DNA from: Oscillospiraceae bacterium
GTDB lineage: Bacteria > Bacillota > Clostridia > Oscillospirales > Oscillospiraceae
Assembly (NCBI GenBank): GCA_015067565.1
Contig: SVMF01000011.1
Location: 1 to 64,000, forward strand
Direction of reading: 5' to 3'
Length of the DNA: 64,000 bases
Shown here piece by piece: positions 45,584 to 52,892 of this stretch (positions are counted from its first letter, which is position 1; every line of letters starts with the position of its first letter). Made by a program: the position numbers and the translations under genes. The notes under the pieces were generated by a model that worked only from the letters and a program-made list of their open reading frames with translations, was not told the DNA's origin and searched no databases.

Positions 45584-45612
45584 GGCAAATAAATACAATT
45601 GGGGTGAATATT

Positions 45613-46716
45613 TTGAACAGAAAAACAAGTATCAAATTTGCAAACCTCTCCTGGCTTTGTGCTTTGATGGTCGTGGTCATCCATGGTGCGACCTATGCGG
45701 CAAACCTGCCCGGGCAGGAGCTACAGACGGTTTACGGCATGAATATAACGACCTATTTTCAGCTGTTTTTCACAGAAGGAATTTGCCGTGCTGCCGTACC
45801 GTTGTTCTTCGTAACATCAGGATACCTGTACTACCGCAATTTCCAGGCAACTGCGAAGTGGCATTGCGATAAGATCTTCAAGCGATTAAAAACAAACGGA
45901 ATTCCGTTCCTGTTCTGGGGGCTGGCCGTGATTGCCTTCTTCGCAATTGCTCAGGCTATTCCGGCAACGGCGCAGTATTTTGCATCACCTGATCGCAATG
46001 TCATGGAATTTTCCGCCACGGATTGGCTGACAAAGGTCTTTATCGATCCGCTGAACTCTCCGCTGTGGTTCCTGCGCGACCTTTTGATTCTTGCCGTTTT
46101 CTCACCGCTGATCACATTGGTTTGTAAGAGGTTGAGCTGGCTTTGGATCGCGTTTGTGGCCGTGGTGTGGATGCGATGGCTTCCGATCCCTGTATATGTG
46201 ATCCGGATCGAGTCGATTCTGTTCTTCAGTATCGGCGCCGTGCTTTCCTTCCATCACAGAGGACTTGTCGAGAGGGAAGTGGCTGTCCCCGGAAAGATCG
46301 CGTATGCGGTTACCGCTGCTTGGCTTATATTCATTGCCATCAAGACCTACCATCTTTGCGCGCTGCCCGCTGATGTTTTGATCAACGGTAAACCGCAGTC
46401 TGTACATGATCTTTTGACGAGGCTCAATTCTATCATTGCGATCCCGTCTCTTTGGATCGCTTACGACCTCCTACCGAAGTCAGCGGAAAAGAAATGGAAG
46501 CTTGGCCAATACGGATTCTTGATGTTTGTGCTGCATCATCCAGTGATCGGCGTTGTGAAAAAGCTCACACTCAAGCTCCTCGGAATCAACATGGTAACCG
46601 TCAGTGTTGCCTTCGTTTTTGCAGTTGTGTCGACCTGCGCTTTTGTGATTCTGTTTGGCTATCTCTTCAAAAAATTCCTTCCTAAACTCTATGCCATCGT
46701 TTGCGGTGGCCGATAA
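45613..46716 (+). CDS. Acyltransferase 3 family membrane protein
   Basis: The product of about 367 aa has ten or so hydrophobic helices. It starts with the ISxxR/H-type motif region NLSWLCALMVVVIHGATYA, followed by VPLFFVTSGYLYY, the standard layout of membrane O-acyltransferases (PF01757). It likely O-acetylates the surface polysaccharide. GGGGTG suits a TTG start at 45613, although GTG 45604 is possible. Unlike the relative at 37.8 kb, this copy is intact. Its stop codon touches the left end of the structured repeat. Confidence 0.82.
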   Translation: MNRKTSIKFANLSWLCALMVVVIHGATYAANLPGQELQTVYGMNITTYFQLFFTEGICRAAVPLFFVTSGYLYYRNFQATAKWHCDKIFKRLKTNGIPFLFWGLAVIAFFAIAQAIPATAQYFASPDRNVMEFSATDWLTKVFIDPLNSPLWFLRDLLILAVFSPLITLVCKRLSWLWIAFVAVVWMRWLPIPVYVIRIESILFFSIGAVLSFHHRGLVEREVAVPGKIAYAVTAAWLIFIAIKTYHLCALPADVLINGKPQSVHDLLTRLNSIIAIPSLWIAYDLLPKSAEKKWKLGQYGFLMFVLHHPVIGVVKKLTLKLLGINMVTVSVAFVFAVVSTCAFVILFGYLFKKFLPKLYAIVCGGR

Positions 46717-46980
46717 ATAATGCGTACTGAACAACGCAAAAGCCCTTGCAAGCCAAAGCTTTCAGGGCTGTTTTGCGTTGTTCGAGTGCAAGGTTTTGGC
46801 GGTAAAACCGCTAAAAACCTTGCACATTTCGCACGAGCGTTGCGATGCTCGTGCGAAAATACGCATTGTTTACATGTCTGAATCGTGCAAAAACGGTTAA
46901 AAAGAGCCGTTTTTGCACGATTGCACAGCAACGCTGTGCGAATAAGCCGCAGTAGCGACTTATTCAGCAGACATTAAATA
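46716..46980 (+). repeat. Structured 265-bp element, copy 1 (two three-armed cloverleafs)
   Basis: The element is made almost entirely of adjacent hairpins. Stem 46719-46726/46860-46867 (AATGCGTA with TACGCATT) encloses hairpins at 46729-46783, 46786-46825 and 46827-46858. Stem 46874-46880/46968-46974 (ATGTCTG with CAGACAT) encloses hairpins at 46881-46922, 46923-46939 and 46941-46964. A near-identical copy lies inverted at 63703-63966. No credible coding frame is present. TAAATAA occurs at both ends of this copy. It could be a non-autonomous mobile element, a structured RNA, or a DNA recombination site; the class is not recognised. Confidence 0.85.
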
Positions 46981-47291
46981 ACGAAGTCGATCTGCTACAG
47001 ATCGTCTCAGAGTGTCAAAAAAGTCGCCAATCGTCAAAATGCAAATTTTTTGACGGTTGGCGATCTGTGTTCAAATAGCCTGTTGTGAATATAACTCTGA
47101 TATAAGCCAAAAACGCTTTCAATGCTTGCTACGCAAGGCATTTTGACTTACATCGCAAACCGAGCTCTACCGTACCATCGTACGCCGACGCGCTCGGTTT
47201 GCTCGTCTTGACGACTTTTTGAACTCTGACAATCTGCCGAAAAACAAGTTTTTCGACAGACTGAAACGATCTGCTACAGATCGTCTTCGTT
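46980..47291. repeat. Third three-armed hairpin domain with imperfect terminal inverted repeats
   Basis: An outer stem (47009-47026 with 47212-47227) encloses hairpins at 47025-47062, 47104-47149 and 47155-47202. A further hairpin lies at 47230-47263. The ends 46980-47010 and 47261-47291 are inverted repeats matching at about 26 of 31 positions by eye, each centred on CGATCTG-N3-CAGATCG. Because the core is palindromic, a 20-bp exact direct repeat is also seen (46988-47007 and 47267-47286). The right end includes the last codons and stop of the TM1266-type gene. Confidence 0.65.
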
Positions 47292-47540
47292 GCTGATTAC
47301 AGAGGAATATGCGGTCTTTACGCTGATGCCCTGGAGAGCACCGATCCTTCCTGCCAGGGAGGCGATGGTGTCCTGCGGCGCATCGAGCGCAATAGAAATG
47401 ATGCTGATGTTTCGTTTGCGGTAGGGAAGTCCCATTCGGCCTATGATATATTCTCCGTAATGATGTAAGATCGAATTGAGGTGCTCGACCGATTCTGGCG
47501 TTTCAACAATGATGCTCATTAAGGCAACGCGTGTTTCCAT
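47274..47540 (-). CDS. TM1266 family iron-only hydrogenase system putative regulator
   Basis: The 88-aa product METRVALMSIIVETPES, then NISIISIALDAPQD and LAGRIGALQGISVKTAYS matches the small ferredoxin-like ACT-type proteins of the TM1266 family that sit beside [FeFe]-hydrogenase genes. ACGGAGG positions the ATG at 47540; ATG 47555 overlapping the rex stop is an alternative. The C-terminal tail SVISNEDDL lies in the terminal repeat of the adjacent hairpin element and may be a changed end. It is downstream of rex and hydABC on the same strand. Confidence 0.8.
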   Translation of the reverse strand: METRVALMSIIVETPESVEHLNSILHHYGEYIIGRMGLPYRKRNISIISIALDAPQDTIASLAGRIGALQGISVKTAYSSVISNEDDL

Positions 47541-47551
47541 ATTGGCCTCCG

Positions 47552-48178
47552 TCATTCCTGAGATTTTAGCTGCATCCGCAGCGCAGTCAGCGATATGGCA
47601 AGGTTTTCGTTCTGCACCAAAATGTTTTTCGGTGCATGAAGGTGCACCGGAGCGAAATTCCAGATCGCTTTGATGCCGCATTCGATCAGCAGATCGCAGG
47701 CCTGCTGCGCATATGCACCGGGTACAGTAATGATACCGATACGCACATCATTTTCACGGCAAAATGCGGCCATCTGATCGTTGGGATAGATGCACTTTCC
47801 GCTCTCGGTTTTGCTGCGGCTCGGTGCGACATCAAATCCAGCCATAATATTCAGACCATAGTCCTCAAAACCGTCATAACACAGCAGCGCCTGGCCCATC
47901 TTGCCAGCGCCCACAAGAATTGCGTTGGCAGTTTTATTGTAATCCAAGAAGTCCTCCATGTCCTTGATCAGATTCTCGCGATTATGACCCGTTTTGCATC
48001 GTCCGCCATCGGAGACCATTGCCAAATCCTTGCGCACCAAGACATCGCCCAAGCCAAGGGCATTTGCCATTGTTCGGGCTGAGATATTCGAAGAAGCGTC
48101 TTCGGGAAGTGACTTGAGATAATCCAGATAACCGGGCAGGCGGCGAAGCATCGCCTTCGAGAATTTTTTAGGTTGCAT
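47552..48178 (-). CDS. rex: Redox-sensing transcriptional repressor Rex
   Basis: The 208-aa protein has an N-terminal winged helix (RRLPGYLDYLKSL, with ISARTMANALGLGDVLVRKDL as recognition region) and a Rossmann domain with AILVGAGKMGQALL that senses NADH/NAD+. Rex represses fermentation and hydrogenase genes when NADH is low. The open frame extends upstream into the spacer, but GGAGGCCACT fits ATG 48178 and gives the family's normal length. It lies downstream of hydA. Confidence 0.93.
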   Translation of the reverse strand: MQPKKFSKAMLRRLPGYLDYLKSLPEDASSNISARTMANALGLGDVLVRKDLAMVSDGGRCKTGHNRENLIKDMEDFLDYNKTANAILVGAGKMGQALLCYDGFEDYGLNIMAGFDVAPSRSKTESGKCIYPNDQMAAFCRENDVRIGIITVPGAYAQQACDLLIECGIKAIWNFAPVHLHAPKNILVQNENLAISLTALRMQLKSQE

Positions 48179-48203
48179 AGTGGCCTCCGTGGATAAAATA
48201 TTA

Positions 48204-48223
48204 GGGGGAGCGATAGCTCCCCC
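48204..48223 (-). terminator. Hairpin between hydA and rex
   Basis: GGGGGAGC (48204-48211) and GCTCCCCC (48216-48223) form a perfect 8-bp GC-rich stem with a GATA loop. On the minus strand it is followed by TAATATTTTATCC, a poor T tract. It may lower transcription from the hydrogenase genes into rex. Confidence 0.6.
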
Positions 48224-48230
48224 GATAAAA

Positions 48231-49997
48231 TCAATCGTTGAAACCGATTTTTGCGCTATAGGTTGTGTGCAGCAGCTCATGAGCCTTGTGGGAGTTGGGT
48301 TCGCCCAGGAATTCCTCGTAAAGCTTCTTGATCTGCGGATTGTTGTGTGACTGACGCAGGGTCAGGCGCTCATCCTCGCTGTACAGAGCGTTTGCTCTTT
48401 TTTCCTTGTAGGTATCGAGAATGTCGTCATCCTCATTCGGAAGGAAGCAGGAGCGTACAATCGGCTGACCGCCACCGGCTATACAGCCGCCGGGGCAACC
48501 CATGATCTCGATGAAGTGGTACTTGCTCTTGCCCTCGCGGATCTCGTCTAGCAGAACTTTGGCGTTCTTCATACCGTGAGCGATCGCCACATTGACTACG
48601 GTGCCGTTGATGTCAATGGAGGCCTCACGGATGCCGTCAAAGCCTCGTACAGCCTCGAATTTGATGGCTTCGTGCTCCTTGCCGGTCAGGACGAAGTAGA
48701 CCGTGCGCAGAGCAGCTTCCATAACACCGCCGGTAACGCCGAAAATGACACCTGCGCCGGTGTAGTCACCGAGTAGATCCTGGTCAAACTCTTCGTCGGG
48801 AAGACGGGTGAAGAGGATACCTGCACGCTTGATCATGCGGGCCAGCTCACGAGTGGTGAGGACAGCGTCGACATCACGCAAGCCGTTGACTTCCATCTGC
48901 TCGCGATCCTTCTCGCCCTTCTTTGCGGTGCAGGGCATGATGGACACAACGAAAATGTCCTTCGGATCGATGCCCTTCTGCTCAGCATAGTAGCTCTTGA
49001 TGATTGCGCCCTGCATCTGGTGCGGGGACTTGCAGGAGGACAGGTGATCGAGCAGATCGCCGTAATTGTACTCGGCATAGTTGATCCAGCCAGGGGAGCA
49101 GGAGGTGATCATGGGCAGCTTGCCGCCGTTCTTGATGCGACCGAGCAGCTCGGTGCCTTCCTCCATGATGGTGAGGTCAGCTGCGAAGTTGGTATCATAT
49201 ACCTTGTCAAAGCCGAGGCGCTTCAGAGCAGCGACCATCTTGCCGGTGACGGGAGTACCAACAGGCATACCGAACTCTTCACCGAGAGCGGCACGGACAG
49301 CAGGAGCGGTCTGAACGACAACGTGCTTGCCGGCCTTCATAGCGGCATCGACCTTGCCGATCTCGGACTTCTCCATCAGAGCGCCGGTCGGGCAGACGCT
49401 GACGCACTGGCCGCACAGGATGCAGGGAGAGTTTGCAAAGGATCTGTTCTCAGCGGGGGCGACGATGGTTCTAAAGCCGCGGTTCTCGAAGCCGAGGATG
49501 CCCATGCCGTGAGCATTCTGGCAACGAGCGACACAACGGCCGCAGAGGATACATTTGGATGTATCACGGATGATAGAGGGGGTCAGCTCGTCAACGGTGA
49601 CGGGCGTCTTGACACCCTGATAGCGGCCTTCACGGGCACCGGTGATCGATGCAACATGAAGCAGCTCGCAACGACCGTTCTTATCGCACTGCTGGCAGTT
49701 CTGATTGTGGTTGGACAGCAGTAGCTCGACAGAAACACGGCGAGCCTCAGCCGCCTTCGGGCTGGAAATGATGATCTCCATGCCCTCGTTGACGGGATAT
49801 ACACAGGAAGCAACCAAGCCTCTGGCACCCTTGACCTCGACGAGGCAGACACGGCAAGAGCCATTGGAGCATTCGCCATGGTTGAATGCACACAAAGAGG
49901 GGATCTCATAGCCGCAGGACTTTGCAGCATCCAAAATAGTCAGGCCTTCTTCGACCTGATAGGAAATGCCTTCAATTTTGATATTAATCTTAGCCAT
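48231..49997 (-). CDS. hydA: [FeFe] hydrogenase catalytic subunit, NADH-dependent type
   Basis: The 588-aa protein has an N-terminal [2Fe-2S] domain (Cys36-Cys65), a His-ligated [4Fe-4S] region (NHNQNCQQC), two ferredoxin clusters (CILCGRCVARC, CILCGQCVSVC) and the H-cluster domain. Its three signatures are TSCSPGW (298-304), MPCTAKK (354-360) and GCPGGCIAGGGQP near 500. It evolves or consumes H2 in the cytoplasm. With HydB and HydC it forms the trimeric, probably electron-bifurcating enzyme using NADH and ferredoxin. GGGAGG precedes the ATG. Confidence 0.95.
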   Translation of the reverse strand: MAKINIKIEGISYQVEEGLTILDAAKSCGYEIPSLCAFNHGECSNGSCRVCLVEVKGARGLVASCVYPVNEGMEIIISSPKAAEARRVSVELLLSNHNQNCQQCDKNGRCELLHVASITGAREGRYQGVKTPVTVDELTPSIIRDTSKCILCGRCVARCQNAHGMGILGFENRGFRTIVAPAENRSFANSPCILCGQCVSVCPTGALMEKSEIGKVDAAMKAGKHVVVQTAPAVRAALGEEFGMPVGTPVTGKMVAALKRLGFDKVYDTNFAADLTIMEEGTELLGRIKNGGKLPMITSCSPGWINYAEYNYGDLLDHLSSCKSPHQMQGAIIKSYYAEQKGIDPKDIFVVSIMPCTAKKGEKDREQMEVNGLRDVDAVLTTRELARMIKRAGILFTRLPDEEFDQDLLGDYTGAGVIFGVTGGVMEAALRTVYFVLTGKEHEAIKFEAVRGFDGIREASIDINGTVVNVAIAHGMKNAKVLLDEIREGKSKYHFIEIMGCPGGCIAGGGQPIVRSCFLPNEDDDILDTYKEKRANALYSEDERLTLRQSHNNPQIKKLYEEFLGEPNSHKAHELLHTTYSAKIGFND

Positions 49998-50013
49998 TTG
50001 ATCGTCCTCCCAA

Positions 50014-51894
50014 TTACTTCTTAATGATTGCCTTCAAGCGGCAGGTGGCGATACAAGCGCCGCACTTGACGCACTTGGCTGCATCGATCTGATAGGACGG
50101 CAGCTTCTTGCCCGGAGCGATGTAATCCGTCTTCTGGATGCAACCAGTAGGACAAGACTTTGCACAAAGACCGCAGCCGACACACTTATCCTGCTGGATG
50201 GTGTACTGCATGAGCTTCTTACAGACTTTGGACGGGCACTGCTTGTCAATAATATGCGCCAGATACTCATGACGGAAATGCTTCAAGGTAGAGATGATGG
50301 GATTGGCAGCAGTCTGACCCAGAGCGCACAGGGAGTTCGCCTGAACGGCTCTGCCGAGCTCTTCGAGCTCTTCCAGATCTTGCATGGTGCCCTGACCCTC
50401 GGTGATGCGGGTGAGGATCTCGAGCATTCTCTTCGTGCCGATACGGCAGGGGGAGCACTTGCCGCAGCTCTCGTCACAGATGAATTCCATGTAGAACTTA
50501 GCAACGTCGACCATGCAGTTATCCTCGTCCATAACGATGGCACCACCGGAGCCCATCATGGAGCCCTTGGCAACGAGGTTATCGAAGTCGATCGGTTCGT
50601 CGAGGCTTTCAGCCGTCAGACAGCCACCGGAGGGGCCACCGGTCTGAATGGCCTTGAACTTCTTGCCATCGGGAATGCCACCGCCGATGTCATAGATCAG
50701 CTCTCGAAGCGTCGTGCCCATGGGGATCTCGACCAGGCCAACATTGTTGACCTTGCCGCCGAGAGCGAAGACCTTGGTACCCTTGGATCTGTCGGTGCCG
50801 CAGCTTGCAAACTGCTCTGCACCTTCGCGCATGATGTAGGGAACACAGGCAAGGGTCTCAACATTGTTCACGATCGTAGGCTTGCCCCACAGACCCTTGA
50901 CAGCAGGGAAGGGAGGACGAGGACGCGGCATACCGCGCTTGCCCTCGATGGAGTTGAGCAGTGCAGTTTCTTCGCCGCAGACGAACGCGCCTGCGCCCAG
51001 ACGGATATGTGCATGGAAGCTGAAGCCGCTGCCCATGATGTTCTCGCCCAGAATACCAGCTTCGTTCATCTGCTTGATGGCATTGCGAAGACGATTGACA
51101 GCGATGGGGTACTCTGCACGAACATAGAAATAACCTTCAGTTGCGCCGATGGCGTAACCTGCGATCATCATGCCCTCAAGAACGGCAAACGGATTGCCCT
51201 CGAGGATGGAACGGTCCATAAATGCACCAGGGTCGCCCTCGTCGCCGTTGCAGACGACATACTTTTGATCCGCTGCATTCGCATAAGCAAAGGACCACTT
51301 ACGGCCGGTCGGGAAGCCTGCGCCGCCACGGCCGCGAAGACCTGCAGCCAGAACTTCGTCGATGACTTCCTTCGGGTCCATGGAAAGAGCGCGTCTCAGA
51401 CCCTGGAATGCACCGTGTCCGATTGCCTCGTCAATGTTTTCGGGGTTGATAACACCGCAGCCGTGAAGGGCGATACGGCGCTGCTTCTTATAGAAATTGA
51501 TATCGTCCTGCTTTGCAACCTTCTCGCCGGTCAGGGGCTCGACATAGAGCAGACGCTCAACAATCTCGCCGCCCATAATGTCCTTCTGGAAGATTTCCTC
51601 GACATCGTCTTCACGAACCAGGCGGTAGAGCGTATCTTCGGGGAAAATCTTGACGAACGGGCCCTGCGAGCAGAAGCCGAAGCAGCCGACGATGTTGACA
51701 CTGACTCTGTCTTCCATGCGGTTCTCCGCCACAAGACGGTCGAACTTTTCCTTGATGTTCATGGAGTTAGAGGACAGACAGCCTGTACCGCCGCAAAGCA
51801 GAATGGCACGCTTGCCGTTAGAACCGTCGATTTTGGAGGTCAGGGCTTCTGTGCAAGCACAAATTTTAGCATCCAATTCAGCGAAAGTTTTCAT
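50014..51894 (-). CDS. hydB: NADH-binding subunit of the [FeFe] hydrogenase (NuoF-like)
   Basis: The 626-aa protein has an N-terminal thioredoxin-like [2Fe-2S] domain (CGGTGC, CFGFC), the FMN/NADH-binding domain with GLRGRGGAGFPTGRKW and CNGDEGDPGAFMDR, an SLBB domain, and a [4Fe-4S] domain with SCGKCSPCRIGTKRML. Two C-terminal ferredoxin clusters (CVGCGLCAKSC, CVKCGACIATC) follow. This is the electron-input module. Its start overlaps the hydC stop by 1 nt (TGATG). Confidence 0.95.
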   Translation of the reverse strand: MKTFAELDAKICACTEALTSKIDGSNGKRAILLCGGTGCLSSNSMNIKEKFDRLVAENRMEDRVSVNIVGCFGFCSQGPFVKIFPEDTLYRLVREDDVEEIFQKDIMGGEIVERLLYVEPLTGEKVAKQDDINFYKKQRRIALHGCGVINPENIDEAIGHGAFQGLRRALSMDPKEVIDEVLAAGLRGRGGAGFPTGRKWSFAYANAADQKYVVCNGDEGDPGAFMDRSILEGNPFAVLEGMMIAGYAIGATEGYFYVRAEYPIAVNRLRNAIKQMNEAGILGENIMGSGFSFHAHIRLGAGAFVCGEETALLNSIEGKRGMPRPRPPFPAVKGLWGKPTIVNNVETLACVPYIMREGAEQFASCGTDRSKGTKVFALGGKVNNVGLVEIPMGTTLRELIYDIGGGIPDGKKFKAIQTGGPSGGCLTAESLDEPIDFDNLVAKGSMMGSGGAIVMDEDNCMVDVAKFYMEFICDESCGKCSPCRIGTKRMLEILTRITEGQGTMQDLEELEELGRAVQANSLCALGQTAANPIISTLKHFRHEYLAHIIDKQCPSKVCKKLMQYTIQQDKCVGCGLCAKSCPTGCIQKTDYIAPGKKLPSYQIDAAKCVKCGACIATCRLKAIIKK

Positions 51895-52382
51895 CAGTTT
51901 GCACCTCCGAGAGCACGATATTCTTCGATCACGCGGGCGACCTGGTCAACTGTCATCTTGGGATATACCTTGCCGTTGATGGTAACGGCAGGAGCGATAC
52001 CGCAAGCACCGATACAGCGCAGTGCGTCGATGGTGAACATACCATCGGCCGTGGTGCCGCCGGGAACGATATCCAGGATCTCACAGAATTTATCGATGAT
52101 CTGCTGCGCACCCTTGACATAGCAAGCCGTGCCCATGCAGCAGCCGATAACATACTTACCCTTAGGTTCGAGGGAGAAGAAGGAGTAGAACGTGACAACA
52201 CCATAGATCTCTGCCACGGAAATACCAGTCTTCTCAGACACGATTTGTTGTACATCCAGCGGAATATAACCGTATTCGTTCTGGATGTCGCTCAGGATCA
52301 TCATGAGAGGAGTCTTTTCGTTTGCGTATCTTTCGCAGATCTCGCAAATTTTCTTGACGCCCGCATCGCTGATATGAGCCAT
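51894..52382 (-). CDS. hydC: NuoE-like [2Fe-2S] subunit of the hydrogenase
   Basis: The 162-aa thioredoxin-like [2Fe-2S] protein has the ligand pairs CMGTAC and CIGAC with the spacing of NuoE. It opens with MAHISDAGVKKICEICERY, and the segment PLMMILSDIQNEYGYIP is typical of the family. It is the first gene of the hydCBA transcript. Confidence 0.94.
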   Translation of the reverse strand: MAHISDAGVKKICEICERYANEKTPLMMILSDIQNEYGYIPLDVQQIVSEKTGISVAEIYGVVTFYSFFSLEPKGKYVIGCCMGTACYVKGAQQIIDKFCEILDIVPGGTTADGMFTIDALRCIGACGIAPAVTINGKVYPKMTVDQVARVIEEYRALGGAN

Positions 52383-52428
52383 AAAATACCTCCTTAGAAT
52401 ATATAAAAAATATTTGCGCTTATTTTAG

Positions 52429-52463
52429 CGAAGGAACATACATAAATCATGCAGGATCCTTCG
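52429..52463 (-). promoter_or_regulatory. Leader hairpin in the hydC 5' untranslated region
   Basis: CGAAGGA (52429-52435) and TCCTTCG (52457-52463) close a stem with a further partial pairing inside. It lies between the mapped-by-eye promoter and hydC, within a leader of about 100 nt. No T tract follows, so it may stabilise the RNA. Confidence 0.4.
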
Positions 52464-52491
52464 TTGGTTATATAATTTTTACATACCTATT

Positions 52492-52520
52492 ATATTAGTC
52501 GAAATATAACGATTTGTCAA
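52492..52520 (-). promoter_or_regulatory. Promoter of hydCBA
   Basis: On the minus strand TTGACA (52520-52515) and TAATAT (52497-52492) are separated by 17 bp. An inverted repeat ACAAT-N5-ATTGT lies upstream at 52538-52552. It is not a good match to the clostridial Rex consensus but could be an operator. Confidence 0.75.
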
Positions 52521-52582
52521 GGTAAACCTGCAATTTTACAATAAACAATTGTGTACTTTAAGGAGTTGTAATAAAAATCCTG

Positions 52583-52619
52583 TTGCAATTAGAACAAATG
52601 TTTGATATAATATCAAACA
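52583..52619 (+). promoter_or_regulatory. SOS-type promoter with LexA box and palindrome, upstream of dinB
   Basis: TTGCAA (52583-52588) and TATAAT (52606-52611) are 17 bp apart. Between them GAACAAATGTTT (52592-52603) matches the Firmicutes LexA/DinR pattern GAAC-N4-GTTY. A perfect 21-bp palindrome (52599-52619, arms TGTTTGATAT) covers the -10 box. The position between -35 and -10 and the dinB gene downstream support SOS repression. Confidence 0.75.
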
Positions 52620-52631
52620 GAGGTGATTGAT

Positions 52632-52892
52632 GTGAACTTACAAATCGAAATGATCAGCGTTTGCGCAGCGGACGGACGACTGACACCCCTGCGTTTTCGC
52701 GTAGAAAATGAGGAGCATTGTCTGCAAACGGTGTCTGTTTTGCAGGTGCTTAGCACAAAGCACATTCAATATGCCGGGATCGATGCACTACAGTATCTTT
52801 GTAAGGCCATCATCGACGAGCGGGAGCGACTGTTCGAGCTTCGCTATACGATCAAAACGCATCGTTGGAGCTTGTTTCGGATGGTGTACTGA
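52632..52892 (+). CDS. Small protein of unknown function in the dinB operon
   Basis: The 86-aa product (MNLQIEMISVCAADGRLTPL to THRWSLFRMVY) has a predicted beta-rich first half and a charged helical second half (LCKAIIDERERLFELRY). I do not recognise a family. GTG at 52632 is well placed after AGGTGAT; GTG 52623 is an alternative. Its stop overlaps the dinB ATG by 1 nt, so it is coupled to an SOS-controlled polymerase. Confidence 0.65.
   Translation: MNLQIEMISVCAADGRLTPLRFRVENEEHCLQTVSVLQVLSTKHIQYAGIDALQYLCKAIIDERERLFELRYTIKTHRWSLFRMVY

Noticed and set aside
45572..45599. Plus-strand promoter TTGCCT-N16-TACAAT for the acyltransferase at 45613
   Set aside because: The predicted transcript would start about at the ribosome site, leaving no usable leader, and the -35 overlaps a better minus-strand promoter.
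46716..46980. tRNA or tRNA-like gene suggested by the cloverleaf shape
   Set aside because: The arms are 17-55 nt long, there is no TΨC or anticodon signature and no CCA end, and each domain is much larger than a tRNA.
46716..47291. CRISPR array suggested by repeated hairpins
   Set aside because: The hairpins differ in sequence, there is no regular repeat-spacer spacing, and no cas gene is present.
50254..52122. 622-codon plus-strand open frame opposite hydB and hydC
   Set aside because: The opposite strand encodes well-conserved NADH-hydrogenase subunits with all cluster ligands, so the long antisense frame is a by-product.
52538..52552. ACAAT-N5-ATTGT as a Rex operator
   Set aside because: The arms and spacing differ from the TTGTTAA-N4-TTAACAA consensus, so it is listed only as an inverted repeat.
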